A program made the position numbers and the translations under genes. Shown in pieces: positions 26,921 through 35,669 of a stretch of 46,166 bases of DNA. Under the pieces are notes generated by a model. It did not search any database and had not been told where the DNA came from. It worked only from the letters and a program-made list of their open reading frames with translations. Each line of letters starts with the position of its first letter. Position 1 is the first letter of the stretch. Source of the DNA: Gammaproteobacteria bacterium. Lineage in GTDB: Bacteria > Pseudomonadota > Gammaproteobacteria > SG8-11. The stretch covers positions 1 through 46,166 of the forward strand of contig JAHECY010000022.1 of the NCBI GenBank assembly GCA_024641505.1. The letters are read 5' to 3'.

Positions 26921-28354
26921 TCACAAATGATAAACCCATCGGATCACCTCGTCTTGCAGTCGTTCACCGGCCTTGGTATGGGCCTTGGGGTCGTTATGCA
27001 GCAACACCACGACATAACGTTTTCCTGACGCAGTAGTTACGTAGCCCGCCATGGTTTGCACAAAATCCAGCAGTCCGGTTTTGATGTGTGCGTGTCCAAT
27101 GACAGGTTCATTTTCAAAGCGATGAGCCATTGTGCCATCGTAACCGGTGACCGGTAACGATGCCATGAACTCCGGCATATACGCTTGCTGGAAGTTGTAA
27201 TATAACAAACGGCCCAGCAGGGCAGGGCTGATACGGGTATCCCGGGACAAACCCGCGCCATTATCCAGTTGCAAAGCGGGGTCATCAAGTTGTTTCTCGG
27301 CCAACCATTTCTTGATTGCGATCAGGCCCTTGGCCGTCGTTCCCGGCGGTCCTGAACTACGCGCACCCAATGACAATAAAAGCTGACGGGTCATCACATT
27401 GTTGCTGAATTTGTTGATAAAACGCACGGCTTCCGCCAGTGAAATGGAAGGGTCGGCCAGAAATTCATGGGCACCCGCCGGCACGGTTCCTTGATGAACG
27501 CTTCCCTCTACGCTGCCTCCCAACTGTTGCCACAATGGCAGCAGAAAATGCCGGAAGTGGTCATCGGTATCCATAACCCGACGATACAGTGTCTTCTTGT
27601 CGCAATCACGCGCGTATTGTCCGCTGAATGTCACTTGCAGCATTTCGGCCACCAGACGCGAATCCAGATTCACCCGCTTTTGCCAAGGTCCGCAGCCACC
27701 ATCGATCAACTTGATGTTGTTAACGATGCGCATGCGAGGAGAATCGGGAAACGGCGTGATATGCAATTCGGATTCGGCCCGAAAATAGTCAATGGACAGA
27801 TGAAACTCCGTCGCCTGAAAACCCACCAATATCGCATTAGGACCCACATTGTAGCTGCGATATGGCTGACCGTCGAAAGCGCCATAGTCGATCGGGTCGG
27901 GTTTAAAATAACTGTCATCGAAGATCACGTTACCCGATATATGGCGGATACCGAAGATCGCGACGCGGTTCAGCAACAACCAGAAACGTTCGGGTGTCAG
28001 GTAAGGATCGCCGTTCCCGTGAAAATACAAATCGCCTTTTAACGTGTCACCTTCGATCGTCCCCGTGTAAGAGACCTCCGTGCTCCATTGATATCCCACG
28101 CCCAGCCGGTCCAGGGCAGCGGACGTGGTAACCAGTTTTATTACTGACGCGGGATTGAAAAAGCGGTCTGCATTGAAAGTTACCAACGGTTTGCCGGAGG
28201 CGACATCTTGTATGTAAATACCTATGCCATCGTCTTTGAAACCATTGTTCTGGATGGCGGCAGCAAGGGATTGGGGTAAGCGGTTATCCGCAATGGCCGT
28301 GGTGGGACCCAAGACGCAGAAAAATACAACCCAAACGCAAGACATATAATTCAT
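26921..28354 (-). CDS. dacB: D-alanyl-D-alanine carboxypeptidase/endopeptidase (PBP4, peptidase S13)
   Basis: 477 residues, the usual length for DacB. A Sec signal peptide ends near IADN (about 1-23). The three penicillin-binding motifs are intact: SVIK at 70-73 (Ser70 nucleophile), SNN at 317-319 and KTG at 425-427. Between SxxK and SxN lies the long insertion typical of class C low-mass PBPs. It acts in the periplasm, cleaving D-Ala-D-Ala and cross-links in peptidoglycan. It has its own promoter candidate upstream and is separated by 216 bases from the kinase gene, so it is probably monocistronic. The gene symbol follows the family; nothing here suggests loss of function. Confidence 0.94.
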   Translation of the reverse strand: MNYMSCVWVVFFCVLGPTTAIADNRLPQSLAAAIQNNGFKDDGIGIYIQDVASGKPLVTFNADRFFNPASVIKLVTTSAALDRLGVGYQWSTEVSYTGTIEGDTLKGDLYFHGNGDPYLTPERFWLLLNRVAIFGIRHISGNVIFDDSYFKPDPIDYGAFDGQPYRSYNVGPNAILVGFQATEFHLSIDYFRAESELHITPFPDSPRMRIVNNIKLIDGGCGPWQKRVNLDSRLVAEMLQVTFSGQYARDCDKKTLYRRVMDTDDHFRHFLLPLWQQLGGSVEGSVHQGTVPAGAHEFLADPSISLAEAVRFINKFSNNVMTRQLLLSLGARSSGPPGTTAKGLIAIKKWLAEKQLDDPALQLDNGAGLSRDTRISPALLGRLLYYNFQQAYMPEFMASLPVTGYDGTMAHRFENEPVIGHAHIKTGLLDFVQTMAGYVTTASGKRYVVVLLHNDPKAHTKAGERLQDEVIRWVYHL

Positions 28355-28498
28355 TTGGCGGTCCAGTATGTGGTGAGAGTAGGCGAAGGCATGGTGACAA
28401 TTGTCCAGACCAACGTCTAGCGAATTTCATACCAACCTCAATTGCACGGGGCGTATTCCTTTCGTAATATGATGTTAAAAAGGGGTTCGTGCGATTAG

Positions 28499-28526
28499 CA
28501 TATAGGTATCGAATCGATCGTGCCAA
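28499..28526 (-). promoter_or_regulatory. Sigma70-type promoter candidate for dacB
   Basis: On the minus strand TTGGCA (28526-28521) and TATATG (28504-28499) are separated by 16 bases. They lie about 145 bases ahead of the dacB ATG, in the only gap between dacB and the upstream kinase gene. The match is moderate. Confidence 0.35.
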
Positions 28527-28570
28527 AGCGCATTAACAGTGTGACCATGAAAGTCTACTGCGGCTGACGA

Positions 28571-30520
28571 TCAGAAATTATCGGCTTTTTGAAAGTGCAC
28601 GATCCGCGTCGGGATGCGGATGGTAAATTGGACGCCATGACCTTCCGTGCTTTCCGCTGCAATATTACCGCACAATGTTTGATTTACCAAGTTAAACACG
28701 ATATGCATGCCTAATCCGGTGCCACCACGGCCGCGTTTTGAGGTAAAAAATGGGTTAAAGACTTTTTCGACCTGGATAGGCGTCATGCCTTTTCCGTTGT
28801 CAGTATAAATCAATGTTACTTCTCCATTGGCTTCCTGGAGTTCAATCGTAATATTACCTTCTGCGATTTCTTCGAAACCGTGGATGAGGGAATTCATGAC
28901 CAGATTGGAGATTACTTGCGAGATAGCGCCCGGGTAGCTGTCGATCATGAGGCCGTCAGAGCCGATTAAATCAACAGTAATCAGGGTCTTTTTTAATTTT
29001 GGCTGCAAGCTGAGCAACACATCGCGAATGTATTGTTTCAGGTCAAATTCGCGTTGTTGTTCGCTGGTTTGGTCTACCGCCACTTTTTTGAAACTGCGGA
29101 TTAAATCAGCCGCTCGAAGCAGGTTTGACAGGATAATTCCGGCGGACTCGGTCGATCTTTTTAGCATGGACTCAAAATCCATGCGCGTGAGCTGACCGCT
29201 ATCGTAACGCTGTTGATAGATGTCGAGGTTGTCTTTAAAATGGGATATCGCCGTGACGCCGATACCCAGAGGCGTGTTTATTTCATGTGCGACACCCGCC
29301 ACGAGCTCCCCTAATGCGGCCATTTTTTCCGACTGCACCAATTGGTCTCGGGTTTTATTCAGTAACTCCAATGATTCCACTAACTTTTCATTACTCTTCC
29401 GCAATTCAACAGTGCGGGATTCAACCCGTTGCTCCAATTGCTCATTGAGTTCCTTAATGTCTTTTTCTCGTTGCTTGCGTTCACTAATGTCCAGGTAGGA
29501 GATTACCTTACCGATGGTGACGCCATCGCGCACGATGGCACGTGACCAATATTCAACGGGAATCAGGGAGCCGTCACGGCGTTGAAACATCCCATCACTG
29601 GAATGCGCCTCAAAACAATTCGCGCAATTCCGGTCCCCGATATGCTTGCCCATAATCATGCGACCGATGTTATTGCCAAGTAACGCGCCGGCATCTTCAT
29701 AATCCAGTATGGCGAGACTGGAAGGGTTGACGAAAGTGCAGTTGCCATTGGCATCGATGCCGATGATTCCCTCCTCGGTGGAATTCAATAGCAAATTTAC
29801 CCGTTCCTCGCTGTCTTTGAGTTCCTGGTTTATCCTGCTTTGTTTCGCCATTATTGTGCTTATTTTCCTGACGATTATCGCACCGATGACGAAGCCGAAA
29901 GTGAGCATCGCGCCGACGAATGCTATTACCAGTCTGGTATTGCGTGCCTGCTGCTTTTGCGCGAACACTTCAAGCTCTTGGTATTCATTTTCATGAAGGC
30001 GCTGCAATTGATGGAGTGTGATTGACATAGGCTCCAGCGTGGCCGAGAATATCTCATGATCAATGATGGTGTTTGACGGGAGTCCGGCAATTGCTTTTTT
30101 TAATTGGAGTTGATTTTCCTTCAGGCGCCGTTGAGATTTCAGATATGGGTCTTCTTGATAGATATTGTCAAGCCGATAGATATTGTCAAGCTGTGTGTCA
30201 AGATCATAAATAAGGCTGGTAACTTTGTTATTTTGTTGCACAATGATATCGCTGTGAATTTCGCCGGTACTGCCGCGTTGGATAGTGTTGTTTTGCTCAC
30301 TGAACCACAGATACGTTGCGTAAAGGTCATTCCGTATTCTCAGTATGTAGACATCCACCTTCATGTGGTAGTTATCCATTTCCGATACCAGTTCCGCATG
30401 TTGTTCGCTCTGGAAATTCAGAATTCCCAGGAGAATGAACACATTAATGGTCTCTGCGCCAATAAGAAAATAGACGTAAGTTAGAACCGAATAGCCAATA
30501 TTTTTTGTGTTACTAGCCAT
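28571..30520 (-). CDS. Membrane PAS sensor histidine kinase
   Basis: 649 residues from ATG 30520. A TTG at 30535 would instead overlap the stop of the PhnD-like gene by four bases; neither start has a clear ribosome site. Two membrane segments (about 8-36 and 193-215) bracket a helical periplasmic sensor region with an in-frame LDNIY duplication. Then come a PAS domain (about 235-350, NSTEEGIIGID, ending in ISYLDISERKQRE), a coiled coil, a HisKA region with His412 in VAHEINTPLG, and HATPase_c with DNGKGM (about 573) and a GGTGLGMHI loop. No receiver is fused. The direct pairing with a PhnD-like lipoprotein suggests that protein delivers the signal, as in other periplasmic-binding-protein/kinase pairs. 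The response regulator is probably one of the nearby REC proteins (inference). Confidence 0.9.
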   Translation of the reverse strand: MASNTKNIGYSVLTYVYFLIGAETINVFILLGILNFQSEQHAELVSEMDNYHMKVDVYILRIRNDLYATYLWFSEQNNTIQRGSTGEIHSDIIVQQNNKVTSLIYDLDTQLDNIYRLDNIYQEDPYLKSQRRLKENQLQLKKAIAGLPSNTIIDHEIFSATLEPMSITLHQLQRLHENEYQELEVFAQKQQARNTRLVIAFVGAMLTFGFVIGAIIVRKISTIMAKQSRINQELKDSEERVNLLLNSTEEGIIGIDANGNCTFVNPSSLAILDYEDAGALLGNNIGRMIMGKHIGDRNCANCFEAHSSDGMFQRRDGSLIPVEYWSRAIVRDGVTIGKVISYLDISERKQREKDIKELNEQLEQRVESRTVELRKSNEKLVESLELLNKTRDQLVQSEKMAALGELVAGVAHEINTPLGIGVTAISHFKDNLDIYQQRYDSGQLTRMDFESMLKRSTESAGIILSNLLRAADLIRSFKKVAVDQTSEQQREFDLKQYIRDVLLSLQPKLKKTLITVDLIGSDGLMIDSYPGAISQVISNLVMNSLIHGFEEIAEGNITIELQEANGEVTLIYTDNGKGMTPIQVEKVFNPFFTSKRGRGGTGLGMHIVFNLVNQTLCGNIAAESTEGHGVQFTIRIPTRIVHFQKADNF

Positions 30521-30531
30521 ATGGTATACAG

Positions 30532-31422
30532 TCAATCGATCATTTTGCGTTGTTTCATGATATCTGACAGATGCTGAAAATCTTCTAAACTGCCGGGAAC
30601 AAAGTAGTTCGCGTTCAAAGATTCAAGTATTAATTTATCCTGTGCCTTGTCTTTCGACAGATCCATAAAGGCATCACGAACCATAGCTCCATATTTTTCA
30701 AATATCTGTTCCTGCATTGCCCATACATAATCGGCAAAAGGAGGAGATTCCCAAATAACCTTGATGTCCCTGGCGGGTATACGACCATCAGTGATCATGT
30801 CTTTTAAAATATCCTGATTTACGGCGCCGGCGAAAATCTCGCCGTTGTGCACTTTAAGCACGGTTTTGTCGTGGGCTCCGGAATACGTAACAGCCGAGAA
30901 GAACGATTCCGGATCAATACCTGCCTGCTGAAAGAAATATCGTGGCATAAGATGGCCTGACGTCGACAGCTCCGAGCCAAAGCTGAATGATTTTCCTCTA
31001 AGATCCGAAAGCGAAGCTACGTCACTATGACTGTTGGTGATAACAACAGAGTGAAACGCGATGTCCACATCGCGCGATACCACCGGGATTGCATTCGCTT
31101 TGGAATGCGCCAGGACAAAGGTCACGCCGCCAAATAATGCGAGATCAATTTTTTTTTCGATAAACAAGTTAAGCAGTTGCCTGTAGTCGTCGGGAATAAT
31201 TAGATCCGTTTTCCGGCCTGTAGACGCTTCGATGTAGGTCATTAGCGCCGCGAAATTTTTCCGCATCATATCCCGATTTTGATGGGGAACTATGCCGATC
31301 CTAAGCGTGTCACCGGCAGTTGCCTGTGGCCCGGTGGAGGTTTCACATGCTGCCAGTGCGAAAAACGTTACCAGTAAGCTGAGAACAACCAGACCTGTTC
31401 GTGCACGGTATTGACTGATCAT
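30532..31422 (-). CDS. PhnD-like periplasmic binding lipoprotein
   Basis: 296 residues. A lipoprotein signal ends at Cys26 in FFALAAC. The mature part has the PhnD/phosphate-phosphonate binding fold: TLRIGIVPHQNRDMM near the start, then DDYRQLLNLFIEKKIDLALFG-type text and a SGAHDKTVLKVHNGEIFAG segment, typical of family ligand-binding lobes. No ABC permease or ATPase gene follows; instead the next gene is a membrane kinase. The protein is therefore more likely a sensor subunit than a transporter subunit (inference). The ligand may be a phosphonate or another small anion; the sequence cannot decide. No strong ribosome site precedes ATG 31422. Confidence 0.88.
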   Translation of the reverse strand: MISQYRARTGLVVLSLLVTFFALAACETSTGPQATAGDTLRIGIVPHQNRDMMRKNFAALMTYIEASTGRKTDLIIPDDYRQLLNLFIEKKIDLALFGGVTFVLAHSKANAIPVVSRDVDIAFHSVVITNSHSDVASLSDLRGKSFSFGSELSTSGHLMPRYFFQQAGIDPESFFSAVTYSGAHDKTVLKVHNGEIFAGAVNQDILKDMITDGRIPARDIKVIWESPPFADYVWAMQEQIFEKYGAMVRDAFMDLSKDKAQDKLILESLNANYFVPGSLEDFQHLSDIMKQRKMID

Positions 31423-31553
31423 GATACAAATCGCTGGTATGATGCGGGTACGTTCGACATAATGAAATTGATTCCCCGGTTTGAGTTAAAAGCAATAAAA
31501 GTCGTCGTGGATTTAATAAATCATTCTTGACGAATCAATATGATTGACTATCG

Positions 31554-32564
31554 TCATATTGTTACTTCGTGCAATATCTCCGCAGCAACGCCACAAATAG
31601 CGGAGAAATTTCCCGACGAGTCGTAAAGTGGAAACTTCAACACATAAAATCGATGATAAATCTCGTTGAAATGGATGATCTCTTCCTGCTGTGCACGAGT
31701 CGATGCTGACAATACCCGCATGTCACTTTTCATGATTTGTTCCGCCAAGGGGGCAGGCAGAAAGTCTTGATCCCTCTTGCCGATGATATTGGAACATTGT
31801 ATGGCAAAAAACTCCTCGAATTTTCGATTAACCAATCGATAGCAGGCAGACAAATCCTTTATGTAAATGATGAACTCTGATTTATTGATCACCTCAAGAA
31901 ACGTATTTGAGTCAAAGCCCGTGGATTGCGTATTGGCTGAAACCCGATGGAAGTCATTTTTAATAATTTCTTTTGTACTGCGCATTTGCTCGGTCGTTTC
32001 CCGCAGTAAGCTATCGATGGAGTTACCGTCTTTTGCCAAGGCTTGAATTGCTTTCATGTCCTGAAAAGCACGCAGCGAAATGATCAAGGAAGAGTGCAAC
32101 TTTCCCGACGTTAAGTCAGATTTTTCACGGTAGTCGTTGATTTCATATTGGGAAACGATTTCGGTTTCTGACTTGTTGCCGGGTTGCCCGGTACGTAAAA
32201 TAATTCGTACCTGATGATTACGAAGTTTTTTACGGATATATTGCACTACTTCGAAGCCGGCATTATCGGTTTCCATGACGACATCGAGCAGGATAACAGC
32301 GGTATCGGGATGTTCCTCCATCAATCGGCAAGCCTCGTCGCCGGAGTAACCATGAATAATATTCAGCTTCTTGTCATGGAATGTGAAATCTTCCAATACC
32401 GCATCGGTTAAACGGTGAATCATTTCGTCATCGTCGATTACCAGCAATTTCCATGTACCGGAACTGTCTGATACGCGAGTATTGGCTTTGTTCATCGGAT
32501 CGGCCACGCCGTTCTCGAACAAGAGGCTGTTGGTTTCTTGGTTTATGTCAGTTCGTGGGGGCAT
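31554..32564 (-). CDS. Response regulator with receiver and PAS domains
   Basis: 336 residues from ATG 32564, which has GGAGA about six bases upstream; an ATG four codons earlier lacks one. The receiver domain spans about 38-165, with the acidic pocket IDDDE (44-48) and phospho-acceptor Asp94 in ILLDVVM. A linker follows, then a PAS domain about 225-330 (FIIYIKDLSACYRLVNRKFEEFF). There is no DNA-binding, kinase or cyclic-di-GMP domain. The receiver resembles those fused to DUF3369 or HD-GYP outputs, but the C-terminus stops after PAS. It is transcribed ahead of the PhnD-like lipoprotein and kinase genes with a 131-base gap, so it probably belongs to the same pathway. Confidence 0.88.
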   Translation of the reverse strand: MPPRTDINQETNSLLFENGVADPMNKANTRVSDSSGTWKLLVIDDDEMIHRLTDAVLEDFTFHDKKLNIIHGYSGDEACRLMEEHPDTAVILLDVVMETDNAGFEVVQYIRKKLRNHQVRIILRTGQPGNKSETEIVSQYEINDYREKSDLTSGKLHSSLIISLRAFQDMKAIQALAKDGNSIDSLLRETTEQMRSTKEIIKNDFHRVSANTQSTGFDSNTFLEVINKSEFIIYIKDLSACYRLVNRKFEEFFAIQCSNIIGKRDQDFLPAPLAEQIMKSDMRVLSASTRAQQEEIIHFNEIYHRFYVLKFPLYDSSGNFSAICGVAAEILHEVTI

Positions 32565-33009
32565 GCTAGTCTCCATTTAACCAGAAATGACATGGGCAAC
32601 GTGTCCTGGACAACACAATAGTTGCTCAACCGGTCCGGTTTACCATGGCTTTATCGGCAACAGCAAGCGAAGATTGTGCAAATTATTGTATCAATGGCAA
32701 TGTGTCTGATGACAATCGGAAAGCGAAATGATTGCAGAGGCGATGGCAAGCCCAATTCCTCGATCAACACATGGAGTAATGCAGGGAATGACAAAAATTC
32801 ACACTTTATAATTGTACTTCAGATAAATATAGCCGCTGTACCATTGGGTAAATGGTGCGTGGTTTGTTGACTTGGATACTGTAGTGCTCGTTAAATCGAT
32901 ACCTGGTGGAAATTAGTCGTCAGTAGTATGTCCAGGTTTTATTCGGGTACCGTGCAGTGGCACCAGTGTAACGGAAGTCAATTTCAAGTCAGGACGGCGA
33001 TAACTATTC
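32565..33009. other. Divergent intergenic region of 445 bases
   Basis: The region separates the minus-strand REC-PAS/PhnD/kinase set from plus-strand receiver genes. No gene is supported; an 82-codon plus frame has no features. GGCGATAA at 32996-33003 resembles the -10 of flagellar sigma28 promoters (GCCGATAA), but its -35 region is weak. Confidence 0.4.
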
Positions 33010-33057
33010 ATGTCTGATGGGATGTGGATTACGTATTACAAGGCAGATTTTGGTAAC

Positions 33058-33444
33058 ATGCAAAAAGTCAAAGTACTGGTTGTTGATGACGATGCGACAA
33101 TAGTGAACCTCTTGTCGGAAATGCTTGTTTTGGCCGGAAATGTGGAAATTGATATGACCACGGATCCCCACGAGGCCATCAATATCTACAGGGAAAAAGA
33201 CTTCAATGTGGTATTACTGGATGTCAATATGCCGGAACTCAGTGGATTTAAAGTGCTGAAGACATTCAGTGAAATCGAAAAAGCCAACAGACCGAAGGTG
33301 ATTTTTCTCACCGGTCACCAGGAAGTCGATATAGAACAACAAGTCGTTGATAGTGGTGCGGATGGCATTCTAACCAAACCATTCCGCTTGGACACGCTTA
33401 GAAAACTTATAAACAGTTGTGAACCCAGCGCCATTGATGGCTAG
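33058..33444 (+). CDS. Stand-alone receiver-domain protein
   Basis: 128 residues from ATG 33058, where the receiver fold starts at once (MQKVKVLVVDDD). An ATG at 33010 would add 16 residues without domain features; neither has a strong ribosome site. The acidic pocket is DDD (10-12), the phospho-acceptor is Asp55 in VVLLDVNMPELSG, Thr lies in IFLTGH and Lys in LTKPF. There is no output domain, so it acts as a CheY-like or phosphorelay intermediate. It is followed 56 bases later by another receiver gene. Confidence 0.85.
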   Translation: MQKVKVLVVDDDATIVNLLSEMLVLAGNVEIDMTTDPHEAINIYREKDFNVVLLDVNMPELSGFKVLKTFSEIEKANRPKVIFLTGHQEVDIEQQVVDSGADGILTKPFRLDTLRKLINSCEPSAIDG

Positions 33445-33500
33445 CATTTCCTGCGTGGAGAGCATATTGAACTATTGTCGAACAGGCGGAAGTTTTGATA

Positions 33501-33893
33501 ATGAAATATATATTGATTGCCGATGATGAACCTGTGAATCAGTGTGTGTACGAGGAAATGCTGAAAGACGAATATATTATTCGCACCATCGACAATGGCA
33601 AGGAATGTCTGGAAAGTATTGATCAATTGATACCGGATCTTGTGTTGCTGGATGTTGCAATGCCGGAGATGGATGGAATCGAGGTCTGTCGAAGGTTACG
33701 CGCCAGTAAAAAGACACGCTTTTTACCCATTATATTGATTTCAGCTTACGCCTCGGAAAGAGATGTCGAGGCTGGCATGCAGGCGGGTGCCGATTTGTAT
33801 GTCTCAAAGCCGTTTAATTTCGGCAAGTTCAGGTTGGAAATAGCCGAAATATTGCACTCGACAGATATGCAAACGGTACACCTGGAAGACTAG
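33501..33893 (+). CDS. Stand-alone receiver-domain protein
   Basis: 130 residues from ATG 33501, with GGAAG about nine bases upstream; a TTG two codons earlier is less likely. The receiver fold fills the protein: acidic pair DDE (8-10), Asp51 in LVLLDVAMPEMDGIEVCRR, Ser in ILISAY and Lys in VSKPFNFG. There is no output domain. It probably shares a transcript with the preceding receiver gene and may exchange phosphate with one of the local kinases (inference). Confidence 0.88.
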   Translation: MKYILIADDEPVNQCVYEEMLKDEYIIRTIDNGKECLESIDQLIPDLVLLDVAMPEMDGIEVCRRLRASKKTRFLPIILISAYASERDVEAGMQAGADLYVSKPFNFGKFRLEIAEILHSTDMQTVHLED

Positions 33894-33903
33894 GCTAAGT
33901 TCA

Positions 33904-33953
33904 GCCATCGATATCCCGGCAAAATTATTTTCGGATGGCAGAATAATATTTTT
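33904..33953 (+). terminator. Possible terminator after the receiver pair
   Basis: GCCATC (33904-33909) can pair with GATGGC (33934-33939), with an AAAA/TTTT inner stem. A run of five T follows at 33949-33953. It starts ten bases past the stop codon. The long loop and delayed T-run keep confidence low. Confidence 0.3.
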
Positions 33954-34470
33954 CTCTCCAAACGCGCACCATGGTCCGGACGATAACAAAGGTTTGATGG
34001 ACCCCTACCCAACATTACCGCTCAGCGGTCACAGATACTCCAGGAAATTTCGGGTGAGTGGCAATCCATAGGTGGGGACTCCTGCAGAAATAGCCGAAAA
34101 TTTATCAGGCACTGCCACTTTTCGATCCTCAATTCGGATTCTCGCCCTTGCAAATTGGACTATTGTTACGATCAGCCGTGGCTGACACGCACCTTAAATG
34201 TCCGCCAGAGATGTGCCAGCAGCTTCCTTTGGCCAAAATAATGGCAATAAAAATAACAAGATACAATAAACATAAGGTTCTAATTTCTTTTACGGGTATC
34301 GCTTAAATTAGCGGAAAAAGCGAAATAATCGTATAATACAGCATAACCGCATAATTGCCCTGAACTGATCGCTGTCGGGGATACCGTGAATTAAAAGATT
34401 CAAACCCTAGCTTGTCCCGAGACTACGAAATGTCTCGCGGCGGACAAGGGAAAGGCAGGAAGGGAGAGTT
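33954..34470. other. Intergenic region upstream of the third receiver gene
   Basis: No gene is supported. A TATAAT at 34332-34337 could be a -10 box, but I see no good -35. The last 60 bases hold a strong leader hairpin, described separately. Confidence 0.4.
34411..34448 (+). promoter_or_regulatory. Two-tier stem-loop in the leader of the receiver gene
   Basis: CTTGTCC (34411-34417) pairs with GGACAAG (34442-34448), and directly inside it CGAGAC (34418-34423) pairs with GTCTCG (34432-34437). The loop is TACGAAAT and one side has a CGGC bulge. The hairpin ends 22 bases before the ATG. The spacer to the ATG holds several GGA motifs (GGGAAA, AGGAAG, GGGAGAG), the last being the ribosome site. 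Such an arrangement could be an RNA control point, for example for a CsrA-type protein. Confidence 0.45.
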
Positions 34471-34842
34471 ATGGCACACGTGCTTGTGGTTGACGATGAG
34501 GTATCTATTCGATTTATGGTGAGAGAAATACTCGAACAGGACGGTCATGAGATAACGGAAGCGACTGATGGTGAGAATGCATTGAAATTGATAGGTGCCG
34601 TGGCATACGATCTGGTAATTACGGATCTGGTGATGCCAAAGAAAAGCGGAATAGATCTCATAATAGAATATAAACGCGTAAATCCACAATGCAAAGTATT
34701 AGCCATGTCCGGTGGCGGAGGTATGACGGGGCGTTTTGATTATTTGCCGGTGGCGCAGATGATAGGCGCGAGCGCCATTATTAGCAAACCCTTTCAAATA
34801 TCGCACTTGAAAGACACGGTTAAAAATTTATTAAATGCCTGA
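34471..34842 (+). CDS. Stand-alone receiver-domain protein, paralogue of the 38744-39118 gene
   Basis: 123 residues; ATG 34471 has GGGAGAG just upstream. The receiver has DDE (8-10), Asp52 in LVITDLVMPKKSG, and Lys in ISKPF. Its beta4-alpha4 loop is SGGGGMTGRFDYLP, a glycine-rich variant. By my count it is about 63% identical to the protein at 38744-39118, including the whole of that loop, so the two arose by duplication. There is no output domain. It is convergent with the HTH-REC gene, 87 bases away. Confidence 0.9.
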   Translation: MAHVLVVDDEVSIRFMVREILEQDGHEITEATDGENALKLIGAVAYDLVITDLVMPKKSGIDLIIEYKRVNPQCKVLAMSGGGGMTGRFDYLPVAQMIGASAIISKPFQISHLKDTVKNLLNA

Positions 34843-34929
34843 TTCGCACCGCAGGCTAACAGCGTGAAATAATAAAGTGATCTGCGCCATGAATGTTAGA
34901 AGTTAAACCATTATTGCGTGGCAAGTAAT

Positions 34930-35517
34930 TTAATTTACTATCCCTATGGTGCTAAGCAAGCTGTCGCTGTCAATGGGTTTTGACAGGCAGGCATTGGCGC
35001 CGGCTTTCAGGATGCTCTCGACATTTTCCGGCGTGTAGTAACCGGTCATGGCGATTATTTTACAGTGTTGCGTCAGGGGATTGTCCCGCAGATGACGACA
35101 TACTTCAAAACCGCTCAACCCCGGCATCATCAGATCTAATAAAACAATTTGTGGTTTAAATTGCATCACTTTCTGGCCGGCATCGAAACCATCGTGCGCG
35201 GTAATTATCTTTACTTTTTCAGATCTGGTCTCCAACAGAGTGGCCAGGAAACGCACCAATTGCTGATCGTTGTCGACGATTAAAATACGGATTTCCGCGG
35301 TGGTATCGACCAGCGGCGGTAAAGTCATATTGCGATTTTTAGCAAACTGCTCGATGTCGCGGTAGAGAAAACGACGATGGCCTCCAGGTGTGGTAAGAGA
35401 CCTGAGGTCTCCTTTGACGGTCCATTGACGCACCGTTGCGGGAGAGACCATTAATAAATCGGCTACCTCATTGGGTGTCAAGTAAGTTTTATTATTATGT
35501 TTTTTAGGTTTCAACAT
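34930..35517 (-). CDS. HTH-REC response regulator (excisionase/MerR-like helix-turn-helix first)
   Basis: 195 residues. ATG 35517 has GGGAGA just upstream. Residues 10-62 form a MerR/excisionase-type winged helix (YLTPNEVADLLMVSPATVRQW, then TTPGGHRRFLYRDIEQF). Residues 76-195 are a receiver with VDND (81-84), Asp128 in IVLLDLMMPGLSGFE, Thr in AMTGYY and Lys in LSKPID. In most response regulators the receiver comes first, so the order is reversed. It probably binds DNA and may control the signalling genes around it. A possible 52-residue reading frame ends inside its first codons, so translation of the two may be coupled. Confidence 0.9.
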   Translation of the reverse strand: MLKPKKHNNKTYLTPNEVADLLMVSPATVRQWTVKGDLRSLTTPGGHRRFLYRDIEQFAKNRNMTLPPLVDTTAEIRILIVDNDQQLVRFLATLLETRSEKVKIITAHDGFDAGQKVMQFKPQIVLLDLMMPGLSGFEVCRHLRDNPLTQHCKIIAMTGYYTPENVESILKAGANACLSKPIDSDSLLSTIGIVN

Positions 35518-35669
35518 CGTCTCCCAACCGCATATAGTCGAACATAAACCAAAAACATGCCACCGATTAATCCTACCGGCGCAGTGAGTTGCTCCTTGGC
35601 TTCGCCAATGATGAAGTGACTACCTTTCAATGCCTCGATACGTCGATCAGCGCTGTTAGATATCACCAA
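35511..35669 (-). CDS. Possible small membrane protein overlapping the HTH-REC start
   Basis: A 52-codon frame starts at TTG 35669, six bases after AAAGGG. A GTG follows as the next codon. It ends in TGA inside ATGTTGA at the start of the HTH-REC gene, a seven-base overlap that would allow coupled translation. The N-terminal half is charged (SADRRIEALKG, GEAKEQ), and the C-terminal half is a hydrophobic span (APVGLIGGMFLVYVRLYA) followed by VGRR, as in a single-pass membrane peptide with positive-inside end. The frame stays open without a stop for 14 codons further upstream but has no ATG, so it might also be the tail of a decayed gene. I recognise no family. Confidence 0.3.
   Translation of the reverse strand: MVISNSADRRIEALKGSHFIIGEAKEQLTAPVGLIGGMFLVYVRLYAVGRRC

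Noticed and set aside
32996-33003. Sigma28-like -10 (GGCGATAA) before a receiver gene
   Set aside because: The -35 half matches poorly, and no flagellar or chemotaxis gene is in the window.
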